Positions 26,870-35,860 of a DNA stretch of 64,000 bases are shown here, one piece after another. Position 1 is the first letter of the stretch. Each line of letters opens with the position of its first letter. The notes beneath the pieces were generated by a model. The model had not been told where the DNA came from, did no database searches, and saw only the letters and a list, made by a program, of their open reading frames with translations. The stretch comes from Olivibacter domesticus (GTDB lineage Bacteria > Bacteroidota > Bacteroidia > Sphingobacteriales > Sphingobacteriaceae): assembly GCF_900109575.1 (NCBI RefSeq), contig NZ_FOAF01000004.1:124001-188000 (forward strand), in the 5' to 3' direction. Position numbers and translations under genes: made by a program.

Positions 26870-27859
26870 TTATTTGATGTAAATTTGTTGCCCTTTAATG
26901 GTATAAGAAGTATTAGTTACGAAAGCGATGTTTTGGAGTACTACATTTATATTAGGGTTGTTAAATTCAGCCGTGTAAGGTATATTTTGTAAGTTTTTAT
27001 CTGCCAGCTTGATGTTTAACCCATACCAACGTGATAATCTGTCACAAACTTCAAGTAGTGTAGCATCCTTAAAGATTAGTTTACCATCTTTCCATGCGGA
27101 AGCGCTTAAGGTGGCTGTACGTTCTATTTTTCCCAAAGGGGTAGACTGTGCCCCTTCCCGTGCACTAAGTATTAAACCGATCGTTTTGTTCTTTGCAGGG
27201 CTAAATTTTATTTGGCCACTTTCTACATATATTTCATCTATATTGTTCTTGAATGTATTTAAATTGAACTGAGTTCCCAATACCTCCGTTATTGTGTTAG
27301 GTGTTTTTAATATAAAGGGGCGATGCATATCCTGCTTTACATCAAACCAAGCTTCACCTTCTAAAAACACTGATCGCATGCTGCCTGTAAAGGGTTTAGG
27401 ATAGGATAGTGTACTGCCAGCATTGAGCATAACGATTGTACCGTCAGGAAGAGCTGTTTTTATCCTTTGTCCGGCTTTCGCTACTACTGAGACATTTACA
27501 GGTTTTATATTTGCAGATTGGCTAATGAGATAATATGCAAACGATGCGAAGCAAGCAGCCAATAGGATGCTGGCTGCCGCAAATGTCCATTTTCTTTTGA
27601 TGTCTGTATTTGTCGTTTGATGAAGTATGGCAACTGATGCTTGCTCATCTTCTTTTGTCAGTTGTTGTTTTAAGGCGGCCCAGGATAAATTCTCCTTAGC
27701 CGAATTTTTTGGAATATGCGAATAATCTAATTCGTCCCCTATCGTGGAAGCATTTAACCAATATTCAATCTGTTCGCACTCTTCTGGTGTACATAAACCT
27801 TGATGATAGCGTTTGAGCATTTGCGCATCTATCTTGTTTCTGTTATCTTCCATACCCAT
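26870..27859 (-). CDS. FecR-family anti-sigma factor
   Basis: This 329-residue single-pass inner-membrane anti-sigma regulator has a cytoplasmic N-terminal part (MLKRYHQGLCTPEECEQIEYW) that binds the sigma factor. A membrane helix lies near 90-112 (KWTFAAASILLAACFASFAYYL). The periplasmic FecR domain at about 120-215 includes AKAGQRIKTALPDGTIVMLNAGS and VFLEGEAWFDVK. A DUF4974-type C-terminal domain (ATLLEVCDRLSRWYGLNIKL) follows. It lies 64 bp after the sigma gene and 138 bp before the receptor gene. It should receive the receptor's STN signal and then free the sigma factor. Confidence 0.93.
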   Translation of the reverse strand: MGMEDNRNKIDAQMLKRYHQGLCTPEECEQIEYWLNASTIGDELDYSHIPKNSAKENLSWAALKQQLTKEDEQASVAILHQTTNTDIKRKWTFAAASILLAACFASFAYYLISQSANIKPVNVSVVAKAGQRIKTALPDGTIVMLNAGSTLSYPKPFTGSMRSVFLEGEAWFDVKQDMHRPFILKTPNTITEVLGTQFNLNTFKNNIDEIYVESGQIKFSPAKNKTIGLILSAREGAQSTPLGKIERTATLSASAWKDGKLIFKDATLLEVCDRLSRWYGLNIKLADKNLQNIPYTAEFNNPNINVVLQNIAFVTNTSYTIKGQQIYIK

Positions 27860-27923
27860 AAGTCGTATAAGCGGAAACTTTAGATAGGCCTAATGAGAAA
27901 AAAAATTAAGAAAGGTATAAAGC

Positions 27924-28481
27924 TTAAAGATAGGTTGTCGATTTTAGCTCTTGTCTAAGGAATTTTTGTGCATACTGAAGATGGTATTTTACGGTATGTA
28001 TCGAAATTTGCAATTTCTCGGCAATTTCGATTACTTCTATACCTGCTTCATGTAATAGATACACTTCACGACATTTGCAAGGTAATTCGTTAATGAGAAT
28101 TCGCAACGTACCGCTAAGCTCCCGGTATAGGATGATCTGGTCTGTATCTTGTGGATTCTGATTGCAGTTTTGTTGACATAGACAATCTTCATGCTTTTGC
28201 TTTATGGCTTGTGCACGGAAATAATCAAATATTTTGAATTTAACAGCTCTGATGAGATAATTTTTTAGCTTAGCATATGTTAAATGGATTTCTTCCTTTC
28301 GCCGCCATATATTCAAGAAAACTTCCTGTACGATCTCTTCTGCGAGTACTTCATTGTCAAGGTACGAGGTACAATAAAGGGTAAGTGCGTGCCAATACTG
28401 TCGATAAATTTTTTCAAAACTAGCCACATCCCATTTAATGGTATTCTCCTGCGCTAACCTATTTGTGCTTTGATCATCCAT
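27924..28481 (-). CDS. ECF-type RNA polymerase sigma factor (FecI-like)
   Basis: This 185-residue sigma-70 family protein has region 2 at about 20-90, with FEKIYRQYWHALTLYCTSYL and LAEEIVQEVFLNIWRRKEE. Region 4 covers about 120-175, with LPCKCREVYLLHEAGIEVIE and the helix-turn-helix IAEKLQISIHTVKYHLQYA. A cysteine group occurs in the linker (CLCQQNC). It would direct transcription of the receptor gene when FecR releases it. A TATATTTG box on the minus strand at 28489-28496, only 8 bp before the ATG, might be a -7 element of a nearly leaderless message, but no -33 element is seen. Confidence 0.93.
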   Translation of the reverse strand: MDDQSTNRLAQENTIKWDVASFEKIYRQYWHALTLYCTSYLDNEVLAEEIVQEVFLNIWRRKEEIHLTYAKLKNYLIRAVKFKIFDYFRAQAIKQKHEDCLCQQNCNQNPQDTDQIILYRELSGTLRILINELPCKCREVYLLHEAGIEVIEIAEKLQISIHTVKYHLQYAQKFLRQELKSTTYL

Positions 28482-28638
28482 CTCATGGCAAATATATTTA
28501 TTTAGAATAAATATAGATAATGTCTTTAAAAATATTCATCAATTTCTAAAGAAAGATCTCGTAAGCTCCTTTATTTTAAATTGAACTGAGACGGTCTTGT
28601 GAATGATAAATATTAGATTTATCCACAATTTATTCAAT

Positions 28639-28683
28639 AAAGAAGGCTGTCTCACTTTTTACTTCACTGAGACAGCCTTCTTT
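28639..28683 (-). terminator. long perfect hairpin, terminator of the GH20/GH29 operon
   Basis: AAAGAAGGCTGTCTCA (28639-28654) pairs perfectly with TGAGACAGCCTTCTTT (28668-28683), giving a 16-bp stem. It lies 29 bp after the stop of the GH20 gene and 158 bp before the divergently reached sigma start. On the minus strand the distal arm ends TTCTTTATT, a modest T-run. Confidence 0.75.
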
Positions 28684-28711
28684 CAATTTATTAAACCACA
28701 AAATTCTATTC

Positions 28712-30544
28712 TTATTCTGTATAGGGAACGCTAAACATATTACTTACACGCCCACCCGGCGTTACAATAATATAATTTAATACAATAGGTTTCTCCCTCT
28801 TTCCGGCCCAAGGCAGGTCGATTGGTCCGGCATATAAATTACTTGTTTGATCTGCTTTATGGTTATCTACGGTATAATAAATCGTGCTATTCGCGATGAA
28901 CGGTATTATTTCTACCGTCTTTCTACCATTGGAAGGATTTGTTCCAAAACTTATTTTTGCTTCCGGAATGCGGTAAAAGACGTTTAATTGTTCAAGTTCC
29001 TGCAACCTTGTAGGCAAGCGTTCTGTCGCAAATTCATCATAATTTTGTTTATCCTTATCTGTCCATGCAATTTCTGCCAGTGCTAAAATTCGTGGAAAAA
29101 GCATATATTCCAGTTTATTGTTTGTTCCAACATACTCTGTCCACATATTTGCCTGTACACCCAACACGTGCTTCTGTTCATCGGCCGTTAAAGACTCGGG
29201 GCGGGGATGGTAGCTATACACACGATCAAGCGGAAGAAAACCTCCAATAGCCGTTGGCTCATTGGCAATATCTTTCGATTGATAATGATCAATATATAAA
29301 TGGCTATTTGGTGTCATGATTACATCATGTCCCATCTTAGCAGCAGCAATACCTCCTTCTTCTCCACGCCAGCTCATGACGGTGGCATTTGGTGCTAGCC
29401 CTCCCTCTAAAATTTCATCCCATCCGATTATACGTCTACCATGTTCGTTTAGAAATTTTTCAATTCTTGTTATAAAATAGCTCTGTAAGCCATGTTCATC
29501 TTTCAGCTTATTCTTCTTAATCAGCTTTTGTGCTAACTCAGATTCTTCCCAATGCTCTTTTGGCGCTTCGTCTCCACCGATATGAATATATTCGCTCGGA
29601 AAAATATCCATCACCTCGGTTAACACATCTTCCAAGAATTTGAATGTTTCCTCCTTGGGTGCAAAGATACTTGGATGTACGCCCCAATATCCAGGCACTT
29701 GATAGGTCGTATCTTTTACACCAAGTTCGGGATATGCTGCCAATACCGCCGTACTATGGCCTGGCAACTCAATTTCAGGAATAACAGAGATTTTACGGTC
29801 ACCTGCATATTTCACTAATTCGCGCGCCTCCTCTTGCGTATAATATCCTCCATGCTTTTGTCCATCATACACAAATGGCTTAAAGTCACCATACTGCCCG
29901 ATAATGCTCGAATCTCTCCAAGCAGAAATTTGAGTTAGCTTTGGATATTTTTTAATCTCCAAGCGCCAGCCCTGATCTTCAGTTAAATGCCAGTGCAACT
30001 TATTAAACTTAAAATACGCCATTAAGTCCACTATCTTTTTCATCTCAGCTAAGGAGAAGAAATGGCGACCAACATCAACCATTACACCTCTATATCCAAA
30101 TTCAGGCTTATCTGCGATGTTAACTACAGGGATCAAGAACCCGCCATCGTTTTGTTGGATGAGTTGCAGTACAGATTGTAACGCATAGAAGCTGCCACTT
30201 TTCCCGCCTTTTACTGTGATATTTTTTTCAGAAACGGATAGGCTATAAGCTTCACTTGTGGTATCACCGCCTCCATTTTCAATTAAAATATATTTGCCTC
30301 TGGCCTCGGTACCAATAGGTAACCTTAATTGATAGCGATTCCATAAAAAATCATTAAATAGCTCCAAGTTTTTCCTAGCGGCATCATCTTTTGCTACTAA
30401 TGTGGTTTGATTGTCCAACTTAAAAAAACCCGTGCCCACTTGAATTGATTGAGGCTTTGGAATCAGCGCATGCACCTTATCCTGTGCGCTCGCGCCACTT
30501 ACGCACAAAACGGCAAGCAGCATAACGATTATCTGTTTATACAT
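28712..30544 (-). CDS. beta-N-acetylhexosaminidase, GH20 family, with C-terminal beta domain
   Basis: This 610-residue secreted hexosaminidase has a signal peptide (MYKQIIVMLLAVLCVSGASAQ). A GH20b domain covers about 25-150 and the catalytic barrel about 155-510. Motifs are FNKLHWHLTEDQGWRLEIKK, PEIELPGHSTAVLAAYPE, the catalytic pair in YIHIGGDEAPKEHW, and VMSWRGEEGGIAAAK. The last roughly 90 residues (from about 520) form an extra beta domain of the chitobiase C-terminal/Fn3 kind. The gene follows the GH29 by 74 bp of 7-nt periodic DNA and closes the long minus-strand run. GH20 with GH29 fits stripping of fucosylated HexNAc glycans. Confidence 0.93.
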   Translation of the reverse strand: MYKQIIVMLLAVLCVSGASAQDKVHALIPKPQSIQVGTGFFKLDNQTTLVAKDDAARKNLELFNDFLWNRYQLRLPIGTEARGKYILIENGGGDTTSEAYSLSVSEKNITVKGGKSGSFYALQSVLQLIQQNDGGFLIPVVNIADKPEFGYRGVMVDVGRHFFSLAEMKKIVDLMAYFKFNKLHWHLTEDQGWRLEIKKYPKLTQISAWRDSSIIGQYGDFKPFVYDGQKHGGYYTQEEARELVKYAGDRKISVIPEIELPGHSTAVLAAYPELGVKDTTYQVPGYWGVHPSIFAPKEETFKFLEDVLTEVMDIFPSEYIHIGGDEAPKEHWEESELAQKLIKKNKLKDEHGLQSYFITRIEKFLNEHGRRIIGWDEILEGGLAPNATVMSWRGEEGGIAAAKMGHDVIMTPNSHLYIDHYQSKDIANEPTAIGGFLPLDRVYSYHPRPESLTADEQKHVLGVQANMWTEYVGTNNKLEYMLFPRILALAEIAWTDKDKQNYDEFATERLPTRLQELEQLNVFYRIPEAKISFGTNPSNGRKTVEIIPFIANSTIYYTVDNHKADQTSNLYAGPIDLPWAGKREKPIVLNYIIVTPGGRVSNMFSVPYTE

Positions 30545-30550
30545 TATTTA

Positions 30551-30599
30551 TTTGTTGTTGGTTACGTTTATTTACGAGTTGCCAGTTGCGCGAAATGAG
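30551..30599. repeat. 7-nt periodic tract between GH29 and GH20
   Basis: Seven heptads are in phase: TTTGTTG, TTGGTTA, CGTTTAT, TTACGAG, TTGCCAG, TTGCGCG, AAATGAG. The core TTG-C-x-AG is shared with tracts at 32627, 34862, 37282 and 62573. It fills most of the 74-bp spacer up to the GH20 start codon. Confidence 0.65.
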
Positions 30600-30618
30600 T
30601 CCTATCTGCCGATTCGAT

Positions 30619-32526
30619 TTATTCGTAGACTTCAAACTCAGCAATACTTAATTGACGGTTTTCATTTCCTATAGACTGTTTAGCTATAAGTTTAATAAAT
30701 TTCGCACTTGCTTCTGCTTTTAATGGTATATATTGTAGAATTGGGTTAGCTTTTATGTTTGAAAATTCGCCCTCTGCGATTTTATTCCATTCTTTTCCGT
30801 CACCACTCACAAAATATTCATATTTCTCAACAATACCATCATGTTTCCCGTCCTGTCTTGGGAGATAACCTAAAGCTGAAAAATGCTGAACCGAGCCTAA
30901 GTCGATTATGATGGAATTATCTTCTGTAGCTAGCCAAAATGTTTTTTTATCTCCATCTATTGCTTTTTTTGCATCTGCACTTTCAACGGACCATGTGGTT
31001 TTTGCTATTCCTTGTCGTTCATTTGTCCCTGCATTTCGCAATGCTTTAGGCTCCGCGAAAAGGCCTACATCACTTAAGGCGATACTAACAGGTGCGAAGA
31101 CTTTTATGCGTAGCTTGGACGTTTCCACAAAATTATCCATACGAATAATCCGGTTAGCACCAATACTAGTTGCTTTTGCAATATTTACCCACTCGCCATC
31201 TTTCCATTCATCTATTAAAACACTATCAATGCGCTGTCCCAATTTTATATTTTCACGCAAACGAATAATATTGAACTCACGGGCAGCAGGAAGATCAATC
31301 AATAGTTCTGCCTGATGAACAGCATCATCTGTAGCCCAATAACTATAACGGTCGGCATCGACTAAGTTCACTACTCCGTATTTTTTATTATTACTTTTAC
31401 GAACATTAGATGGCTGGAAGGTAGCACCCTTTATCAGATTTTCCCCAAACACATTCTGCAACAGTGTACCAAACGCTTTAAGTGCCTGTACATCATTTGG
31501 GTGAAGTAAACCATCTGTGTTAGGCGACAAGCCTAGATCAAATGCTCCACCCCTTCCTACACTTTTACAATATAAATCAAACAACATGGCTGGTGTTTTC
31601 ACTTGATCATCTTGGGATGCATGATAAAACCATCCTGGTCTCAAAGGCACATCACATTCGGTAGGTATCCACTGTTCTCCGTTTCTTGTTCCACTGCCAA
31701 GATTAGCATCATCCATATAACCGGGCATAGGAGGTTTACCCTCTTTACCTACTAGCGTAATCGTAGACCAGCTGGTTTCTGGTGCAATACCTTTTTCATT
31801 CCCGACCCAGCGCACATCTAAACCAATATCACTGAAGATATTGGCCTTTGGTTGCATGGATCGTGTAATAGCCCATGTATTTTTCCAGTCATAATAGGTA
31901 GACTGATCCACTTTCCTCTTTTCTTTCTTCCCTCCATAATATCCATCGCCGCCATTTGCACCATCGTGCCAACTCATAAAAAGATTACCGTAGTTACTGT
32001 AAAGTTCTTTTAGTTGATTACGATATATTTCCACATAAGCTGGTGTTCCATAGGCTGGATTATTCCTGTCCCAAGGCGAACAGTATACACCAAATTTTAA
32101 GCCTGCTTTATTTGCTGCCTGCTGAAATTCTTTCACCATGTCGCCTTTACCATTTCGCCAAGGACTCTCACTGATATTATATGCAGCTGTTTTTGTGGGC
32201 CAAAGCGCAAAGCCATCATGATGCTTCGCCACAGAAATTATTCCTTTAAAACCGCCGGCTTTAGCCGCTTCTACAATCTGACTTGCATCAAATTTTGTGG
32301 GATTAAAGATGGCCGGATCAGCATCACCATAGCCCCACTCCTTATCTTGAAATGTAGTAGGTGTAAAATGGATAAGACAATACATTTCTGTTTCATGCCA
32401 AGCCAGTTGATGTTTACTCGGCAACGCACCATAAGGTTTTGGAGCATCATCGAAGTCCTGCGCGATAGTGCTACCTGCCAATAAACAAGCAGCAAATCCA
32501 AAGAGAAGATTTTTTTTGACATACAT
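30619..32526 (-). CDS. alpha-L-fucosidase, GH29 family (subfamily B-like) with C-terminal F5/8-type carbohydrate-binding domain
   Basis: This 635-residue secreted enzyme has a signal peptide (MYVKKNLLFGFAACLLAGSTIAQ). The barrel contains LAWHETEMYCLIHFTPTTF, AKHHDGFALWPTKT and the probable nucleophile Asp in FMSWHDGANGGDGYYGG. That motif resembles the WxDGANG seen in alpha-1,3/4-specific GH29-B enzymes. About residues 500-635 form a discoidin/F5/8 type C (CBM32-like) domain (KKAIDGDKKTFWLATEDN ... FIKLIA). The enzyme may act on Lewis-type fucose. It is transcribed after lutC and before the GH20, with periodic repeats on both sides. Confidence 0.9.
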   Translation of the reverse strand: MYVKKNLLFGFAACLLAGSTIAQDFDDAPKPYGALPSKHQLAWHETEMYCLIHFTPTTFQDKEWGYGDADPAIFNPTKFDASQIVEAAKAGGFKGIISVAKHHDGFALWPTKTAAYNISESPWRNGKGDMVKEFQQAANKAGLKFGVYCSPWDRNNPAYGTPAYVEIYRNQLKELYSNYGNLFMSWHDGANGGDGYYGGKKEKRKVDQSTYYDWKNTWAITRSMQPKANIFSDIGLDVRWVGNEKGIAPETSWSTITLVGKEGKPPMPGYMDDANLGSGTRNGEQWIPTECDVPLRPGWFYHASQDDQVKTPAMLFDLYCKSVGRGGAFDLGLSPNTDGLLHPNDVQALKAFGTLLQNVFGENLIKGATFQPSNVRKSNNKKYGVVNLVDADRYSYWATDDAVHQAELLIDLPAAREFNIIRLRENIKLGQRIDSVLIDEWKDGEWVNIAKATSIGANRIIRMDNFVETSKLRIKVFAPVSIALSDVGLFAEPKALRNAGTNERQGIAKTTWSVESADAKKAIDGDKKTFWLATEDNSIIIDLGSVQHFSALGYLPRQDGKHDGIVEKYEYFVSGDGKEWNKIAEGEFSNIKANPILQYIPLKAEASAKFIKLIAKQSIGNENRQLSIAEFEVYE

Positions 32527-32600
32527 AGTCTACAAACATAAACTTACATCAAATTTAATCATTCAGGATTATTAGCCTAATGTTCAGCTATATTAGCCAT

Positions 32601-32692
32601 ATCGTTATTGGTTATTTGTTTTAGTTACGAGTTGCCCGTTATGAGTTGCGAGCACTTAACTAATCAACAATTTAACTAATTAACTATTCAAC
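32601..32692. repeat. 7-nt tract (32601-32654) plus 8-nt tract (32655-32692)
   Basis: Heptads: ATTGGTT, ATTTGTT, TTAGTT (one base short), ACGAGTT, GCCCGTT, ATGAGTT, GCGAGCA. Octads: TAATCAAC, AATTTAAC, TAATTAAC, TATTCAAC. The last octad overlaps the end of lutC, supplying its final codons and TAG. The order along the minus-strand mRNA is lutC stop, octads, heptads, then the GH29 gene. Confidence 0.85.
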
Positions 32693-33304
32693 GTCACCAA
32701 TCAAATAAATCCATAAACTACGGGGACCGTGAGCGCCCAATACCAGAGACTGCTCAATATCAGCAGTCTTAGAAGGTCCTGCAATAAAGGCCCCATAATC
32801 ATCTTGTCCCAAGCCCATACGCTCATAAGCCTGGTGCATGTTGCTTACAATCGTTTTCTTATCTACCAGAAGAATTAGATGTTGACAGATAAAAGGAAGT
32901 ACACGTATTATTGTTTCTGGCACCCAAAGAGCACTATTTTCGGCTACTCCCAAATCGGCTTTCATGATGGCCACCTCTACATCTTGGAAAGTATGTGGAT
33001 CGATGTCTGAAGAATCAATCTGCTCAGCGAAATTTTCAAAGCCAACAGAAGTGGAAACCACCCTTAACTTGCCACTTGCTTGCCATTTCTTCTGCAGTTC
33101 AGGCAGATATACTTCCTTTAGATGATCTTCAATCGCTTCCAAGCTATTGACTTCTATCACACTACTCCCAACAGCTTGGGCTACCTCTGTAAACTTAACA
33201 ACAGGATCACTATATACCGTAGGAGTTTCAAGCGCCGTAGGCAAGGGAAGAACCTCAGGTTGTGCTAACTTAACAGCTTGAAGTATTTTTTCTCTGCTAT
33301 TCAT
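32684..33304 (-). CDS. lutC: LutC/YkgG-type LUD-domain protein of lactate utilisation
   Basis: This 206-residue LUD-domain protein is the third component of the LutABC complex, which oxidises L-lactate to pyruvate. Motifs are VVSTSVGFENFAEQIDSS, VEVAIMKADLGVAENSALWV, and the C-terminal GPSKTADIEQSLVLGAHGPRS, the last a LUD hallmark. It has no signal or membrane segment. The gene lies 144 bp after lutB, with the spacer made of periodic repeats. Its last two codons lie inside an octad repeat. The order lutA, lutB, lutC is standard. Confidence 0.93.
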   Translation of the reverse strand: MNSREKILQAVKLAQPEVLPLPTALETPTVYSDPVVKFTEVAQAVGSSVIEVNSLEAIEDHLKEVYLPELQKKWQASGKLRVVSTSVGFENFAEQIDSSDIDPHTFQDVEVAIMKADLGVAENSALWVPETIIRVLPFICQHLILLVDKKTIVSNMHQAYERMGLGQDDYGAFIAGPSKTADIEQSLVLGAHGPRSLWIYLIGDVE

Positions 33305-33315
33305 ATTATTTTTTT

Positions 33316-33449
33316 AGTAGCAAGACATAAGTATCAAGTAGCAAGACATAAGTCGTAACACGTTCTGCGTGATAAAGATATTCATCACTCATCTGCTTAT
33401 ACTTTGCACTTAAATTCATCGTTCATTGCTCATCATTCATCACTATTCT
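33316..33449. repeat. 7-nt periodic spacer between lutB and lutC
   Basis: Block 1 (33316-33357) has six heptads: AGTAGCA, AGACATA, AGTATCA, AGTAGCA, AGACATA, AGTCGTA. It includes a repeated 17-base string 21 bases apart. Block 2 (33380-33449) has ten heptads, among them ATTCATC, ACTCATC, TTCATCG, TTCATTG, CTCATCA and TTCATCA. The tract runs from the lutB stop to within 12 bp of the lutC start. The two blocks are in different sequence families but share the period. Confidence 0.85.
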
Positions 33450-34834
33450 TAAATCTTTTTATCCTTCCCCCTATTAGCATACCATTCACTAAACGATTCC
33501 TTTGGAGGAGCAGGCATTTCGCGCCCTTTATACCAAGGGTTTAACCCATTATTAACAGTAAAAGGTGCATATTTCAACGTGAGCCTACCTAGTTTGCCAG
33601 CCAATTTGAACTTTGTTGGGGAAGACAAAGTAGCCGCCATCAGTTTCATGGCCACCGTTTTCTTCTTGTCGGTATACCCCGCTTTCACCAATTCTTGTCG
33701 CCATTTATACAATTGATCATGTATATCGATTTTTACAGGGCACACATTACTGCATGAACCACAAAGAGTAGAAGCAAAAGGCAAATCTGAAAATTCTTTC
33801 ATATCCAAATTTGGTGCCAATATAGACCCTATAGGCCCACTCACTGCATTGTGATAACTATGTCCGCCACTTCTTCTATAAACCGGACAAGTGTTCATGC
33901 AGGCACCGCAACGGATACATTTTAATGAATTACGAAAATTCGTTCTTCCCAGCTGTCTACTTCTACCATTATCAACTAATATCACGTGCATTTCTTGTCC
34001 TTTACGAGGTTTTTTAAAATGACTTGAATAAGTAGTAATGGGCTGTCCGGTAGCACTTCTAGTAAGCAAACGCAAGAAAACACCCAAATGTGCTCTTTTA
34101 GGAATAATCTTTTCTATGCCCATACTTGCAATATGAATATTCGAAAGATGGGCTCCCATGTCTGCATTCCCCTCATTGGTACAGATCACCATCTCTCCTG
34201 TTTCGGCAATCGCGAAATTAACACCTGTTAATGCAGCCTTTCTTGTGATGAACACATCGCGAAGATGTTGACGCGCCGTTTCAGTTAAAATTTGAGGATC
34301 TGACACGCCTGCTTCCGTTCCTAAATGTTCATGGAAAAGATCACCAATTTCTTCTTTCTTTTTATGGATACAGGGAAGAACAATATGACTGGGCATCTCT
34401 TTAGCTAACTGGACAATCCGTTCGCCTAAATCGGAATCGATCACTTCTATTCCCTGTTTTGCTAAATAATCATTCAAATGGCATTCTTCCGTTAACATGG
34501 ATTTACTTTTCACCATACGGTCAATACCTTGTTTTTTCAATAGATTGAACACAATGTTGTTATGCTCTTCGGCATCAGCAGCCCAATGTACTACAACACC
34601 ATTGGCTGAAGCCTTTTGCTCAAATTCCTCTAGATATTGTGACAAATTAGAAAGTACATGACTTTTTATTTGAGATGCGGTGTCTCTCAATTCTTCCCAT
34701 TCCAAAAGATCATGTGTCAAACGGTCTCTTTTCGTTCTAACAAACCAAAGGGTTTTATCATGCCAATCCACACGTGCTTCATCAGCATTAAAGTGGTCGG
34801 CTAACGTATGATGTTTTTTTTCGTTTGCTTGCAT
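33449..34834 (-). CDS. lutB: LutB-type iron-sulfur protein of lactate utilisation
   Basis: This 461-residue protein combines an N-terminal LUD domain (about 70-290; LTGVNFAIAETGEMVICTNEG) with two 4Fe-4S cluster motifs near 300-380. These are CIRCGACMNTCPVYRRSGGH and CGSCSNVCPVKIDIHDQL. A C-terminal DUF3390-like tail follows, ending in RGKDKKI. It passes electrons from lactate oxidation with LutA and LutC. All eight cluster cysteines are present. It is preceded by lutA with a 101-bp spacer and is part of the same minus-strand transcript. Confidence 0.95.
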   Translation of the reverse strand: MQANEKKHHTLADHFNADEARVDWHDKTLWFVRTKRDRLTHDLLEWEELRDTASQIKSHVLSNLSQYLEEFEQKASANGVVVHWAADAEEHNNIVFNLLKKQGIDRMVKSKSMLTEECHLNDYLAKQGIEVIDSDLGERIVQLAKEMPSHIVLPCIHKKKEEIGDLFHEHLGTEAGVSDPQILTETARQHLRDVFITRKAALTGVNFAIAETGEMVICTNEGNADMGAHLSNIHIASMGIEKIIPKRAHLGVFLRLLTRSATGQPITTYSSHFKKPRKGQEMHVILVDNGRSRQLGRTNFRNSLKCIRCGACMNTCPVYRRSGGHSYHNAVSGPIGSILAPNLDMKEFSDLPFASTLCGSCSNVCPVKIDIHDQLYKWRQELVKAGYTDKKKTVAMKLMAATLSSPTKFKLAGKLGRLTLKYAPFTVNNGLNPWYKGREMPAPPKESFSEWYANRGKDKKI

Positions 34835-34840
34835 TGCTTT

Positions 34841-34868
34841 TTAGTTTTGCGTTGTGTGTTGCGAGTTG
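34841..34868. repeat. short 7-nt periodic tract between lutA and lutB
   Basis: Four heptads end alike: TTAGTTT, TGCGTTG, TGTGTTG, CGAGTTG. The periodicity becomes weak further right, although ACTAACA, ACTGGTA and ACTCTTT near 34911-34930 keep the spacing. It begins 7 bp before the lutB start on the mRNA. Confidence 0.6.
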
Positions 34869-34935
34869 TGAGAAAATTGGTAGCAGGAGCCCCATACCGA
34901 GTGACCGGCGACTAACAACTGGTAACTCTTTACAA

Positions 34936-35670
34936 TTAATGGCTATTCAATATCTCCGCAATATGTATTACTTTCGTGTTGCTTTTATTCCTACGAAGAA
35001 TCCCTTCCATATGCATTAAACAAGACATATCTGCTCCCGTAATATATTCTGCTCCATGTCTGAGGTGATCCGCCACACGATCTTTTCCCATTTTTACAGA
35101 TACGGCCTCCTCTGCAACGCAAAAAGTTCCTCCAAAACCACAGCATTCATCTATACGATCAAGTTCCACCAATTCGATATCCTTCACCAGATGTAATAAT
35201 TTTCCTGGTTTCGAAAAAGCAGGAGCCGTTAACTCACTCATTTGAGAGAGCTTTAAGCCTCGCTGTCCATGACAACTTTGATGAACGCCTACTTTATGCG
35301 GAAAACGAGCGTCCAATTCTTCCACCTTTAATATGTCGGTTAAAAATTCGGTGAGCTCAAAAATACGGTGTCTTATTTCTTCGCCCTGCACAGGGTGTTT
35401 CTCTGAATGCAAATGCTCTTTCAAATGCAACACACAACTTCCTGACGGTGAGATAATATAATCATAACCGCTAAAACGCTCAACAAAATTTTCATTGCAC
35501 CCACCTGCAAGATGTTCGTAGCCCGAATTTGCCATTGGTTGCCCGCAACATGTTTGCCCTTCAGGATAACGAACCGTTACGCCTAGTTTCTCTAAAAGTT
35601 CCAATGTAGCACGCGCCGCCCCAGGGTAAAATTGGTCTACATAGCATGGTACAAATAATGCAACCTCCAT
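34936..35670 (-). CDS. lutA: LutA-type CCG-domain protein of lactate utilisation
   Basis: This 244-residue protein carries two cysteine-rich CCG domains: CYVDQFYPGAARATLELLEK with QTCCGQPMANSGY in the first half, and HQSCHGQRGL with ECCGFGGTFCV in the second. It is the first part of the LutABC L-lactate oxidase. The length is typical. A 190-bp spacer separates it from the aldehyde dehydrogenase gene upstream. That spacer is AT-rich, and I saw no firm repeat or promoter in it. Confidence 0.95.
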   Translation of the reverse strand: MEVALFVPCYVDQFYPGAARATLELLEKLGVTVRYPEGQTCCGQPMANSGYEHLAGGCNENFVERFSGYDYIISPSGSCVLHLKEHLHSEKHPVQGEEIRHRIFELTEFLTDILKVEELDARFPHKVGVHQSCHGQRGLKLSQMSELTAPAFSKPGKLLHLVKDIELVELDRIDECCGFGGTFCVAEEAVSVKMGKDRVADHLRHGAEYITGADMSCLMHMEGILRRNKSNTKVIHIAEILNSH

Positions 35671-35860
35671 GTGTATTTGTTTATGTTTAGTTTAAAATAA
35701 GGTATAGAAGCACAAAGTAAAGAACTTTAGGCATAGCTTCGTTTTACAATTTTTACTATTTATTAAGCTATCTTTACTAAGTTCTTGTTATGCGCCCTCT
35801 ATTAAATCGTCTACTAAGGTAATTTATTTATAATGATCAACTGTCATGGGCAGTCCGCCC

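Noticed and set aside
28489-28496. TATATTTG as promoter of the FecI-like gene
   Set aside because: The box fits TAnnTTTG, but it is only 8 bp from the ATG and lacks a -33 element; such boxes are frequent by chance in AT-rich spacers.
35671-35860. Possible heptad tract between the ALDH and lutA genes
   Set aside because: A few units such as AAGCACA, AAGTAAA fit, but the phase is lost quickly and no run is convincing.
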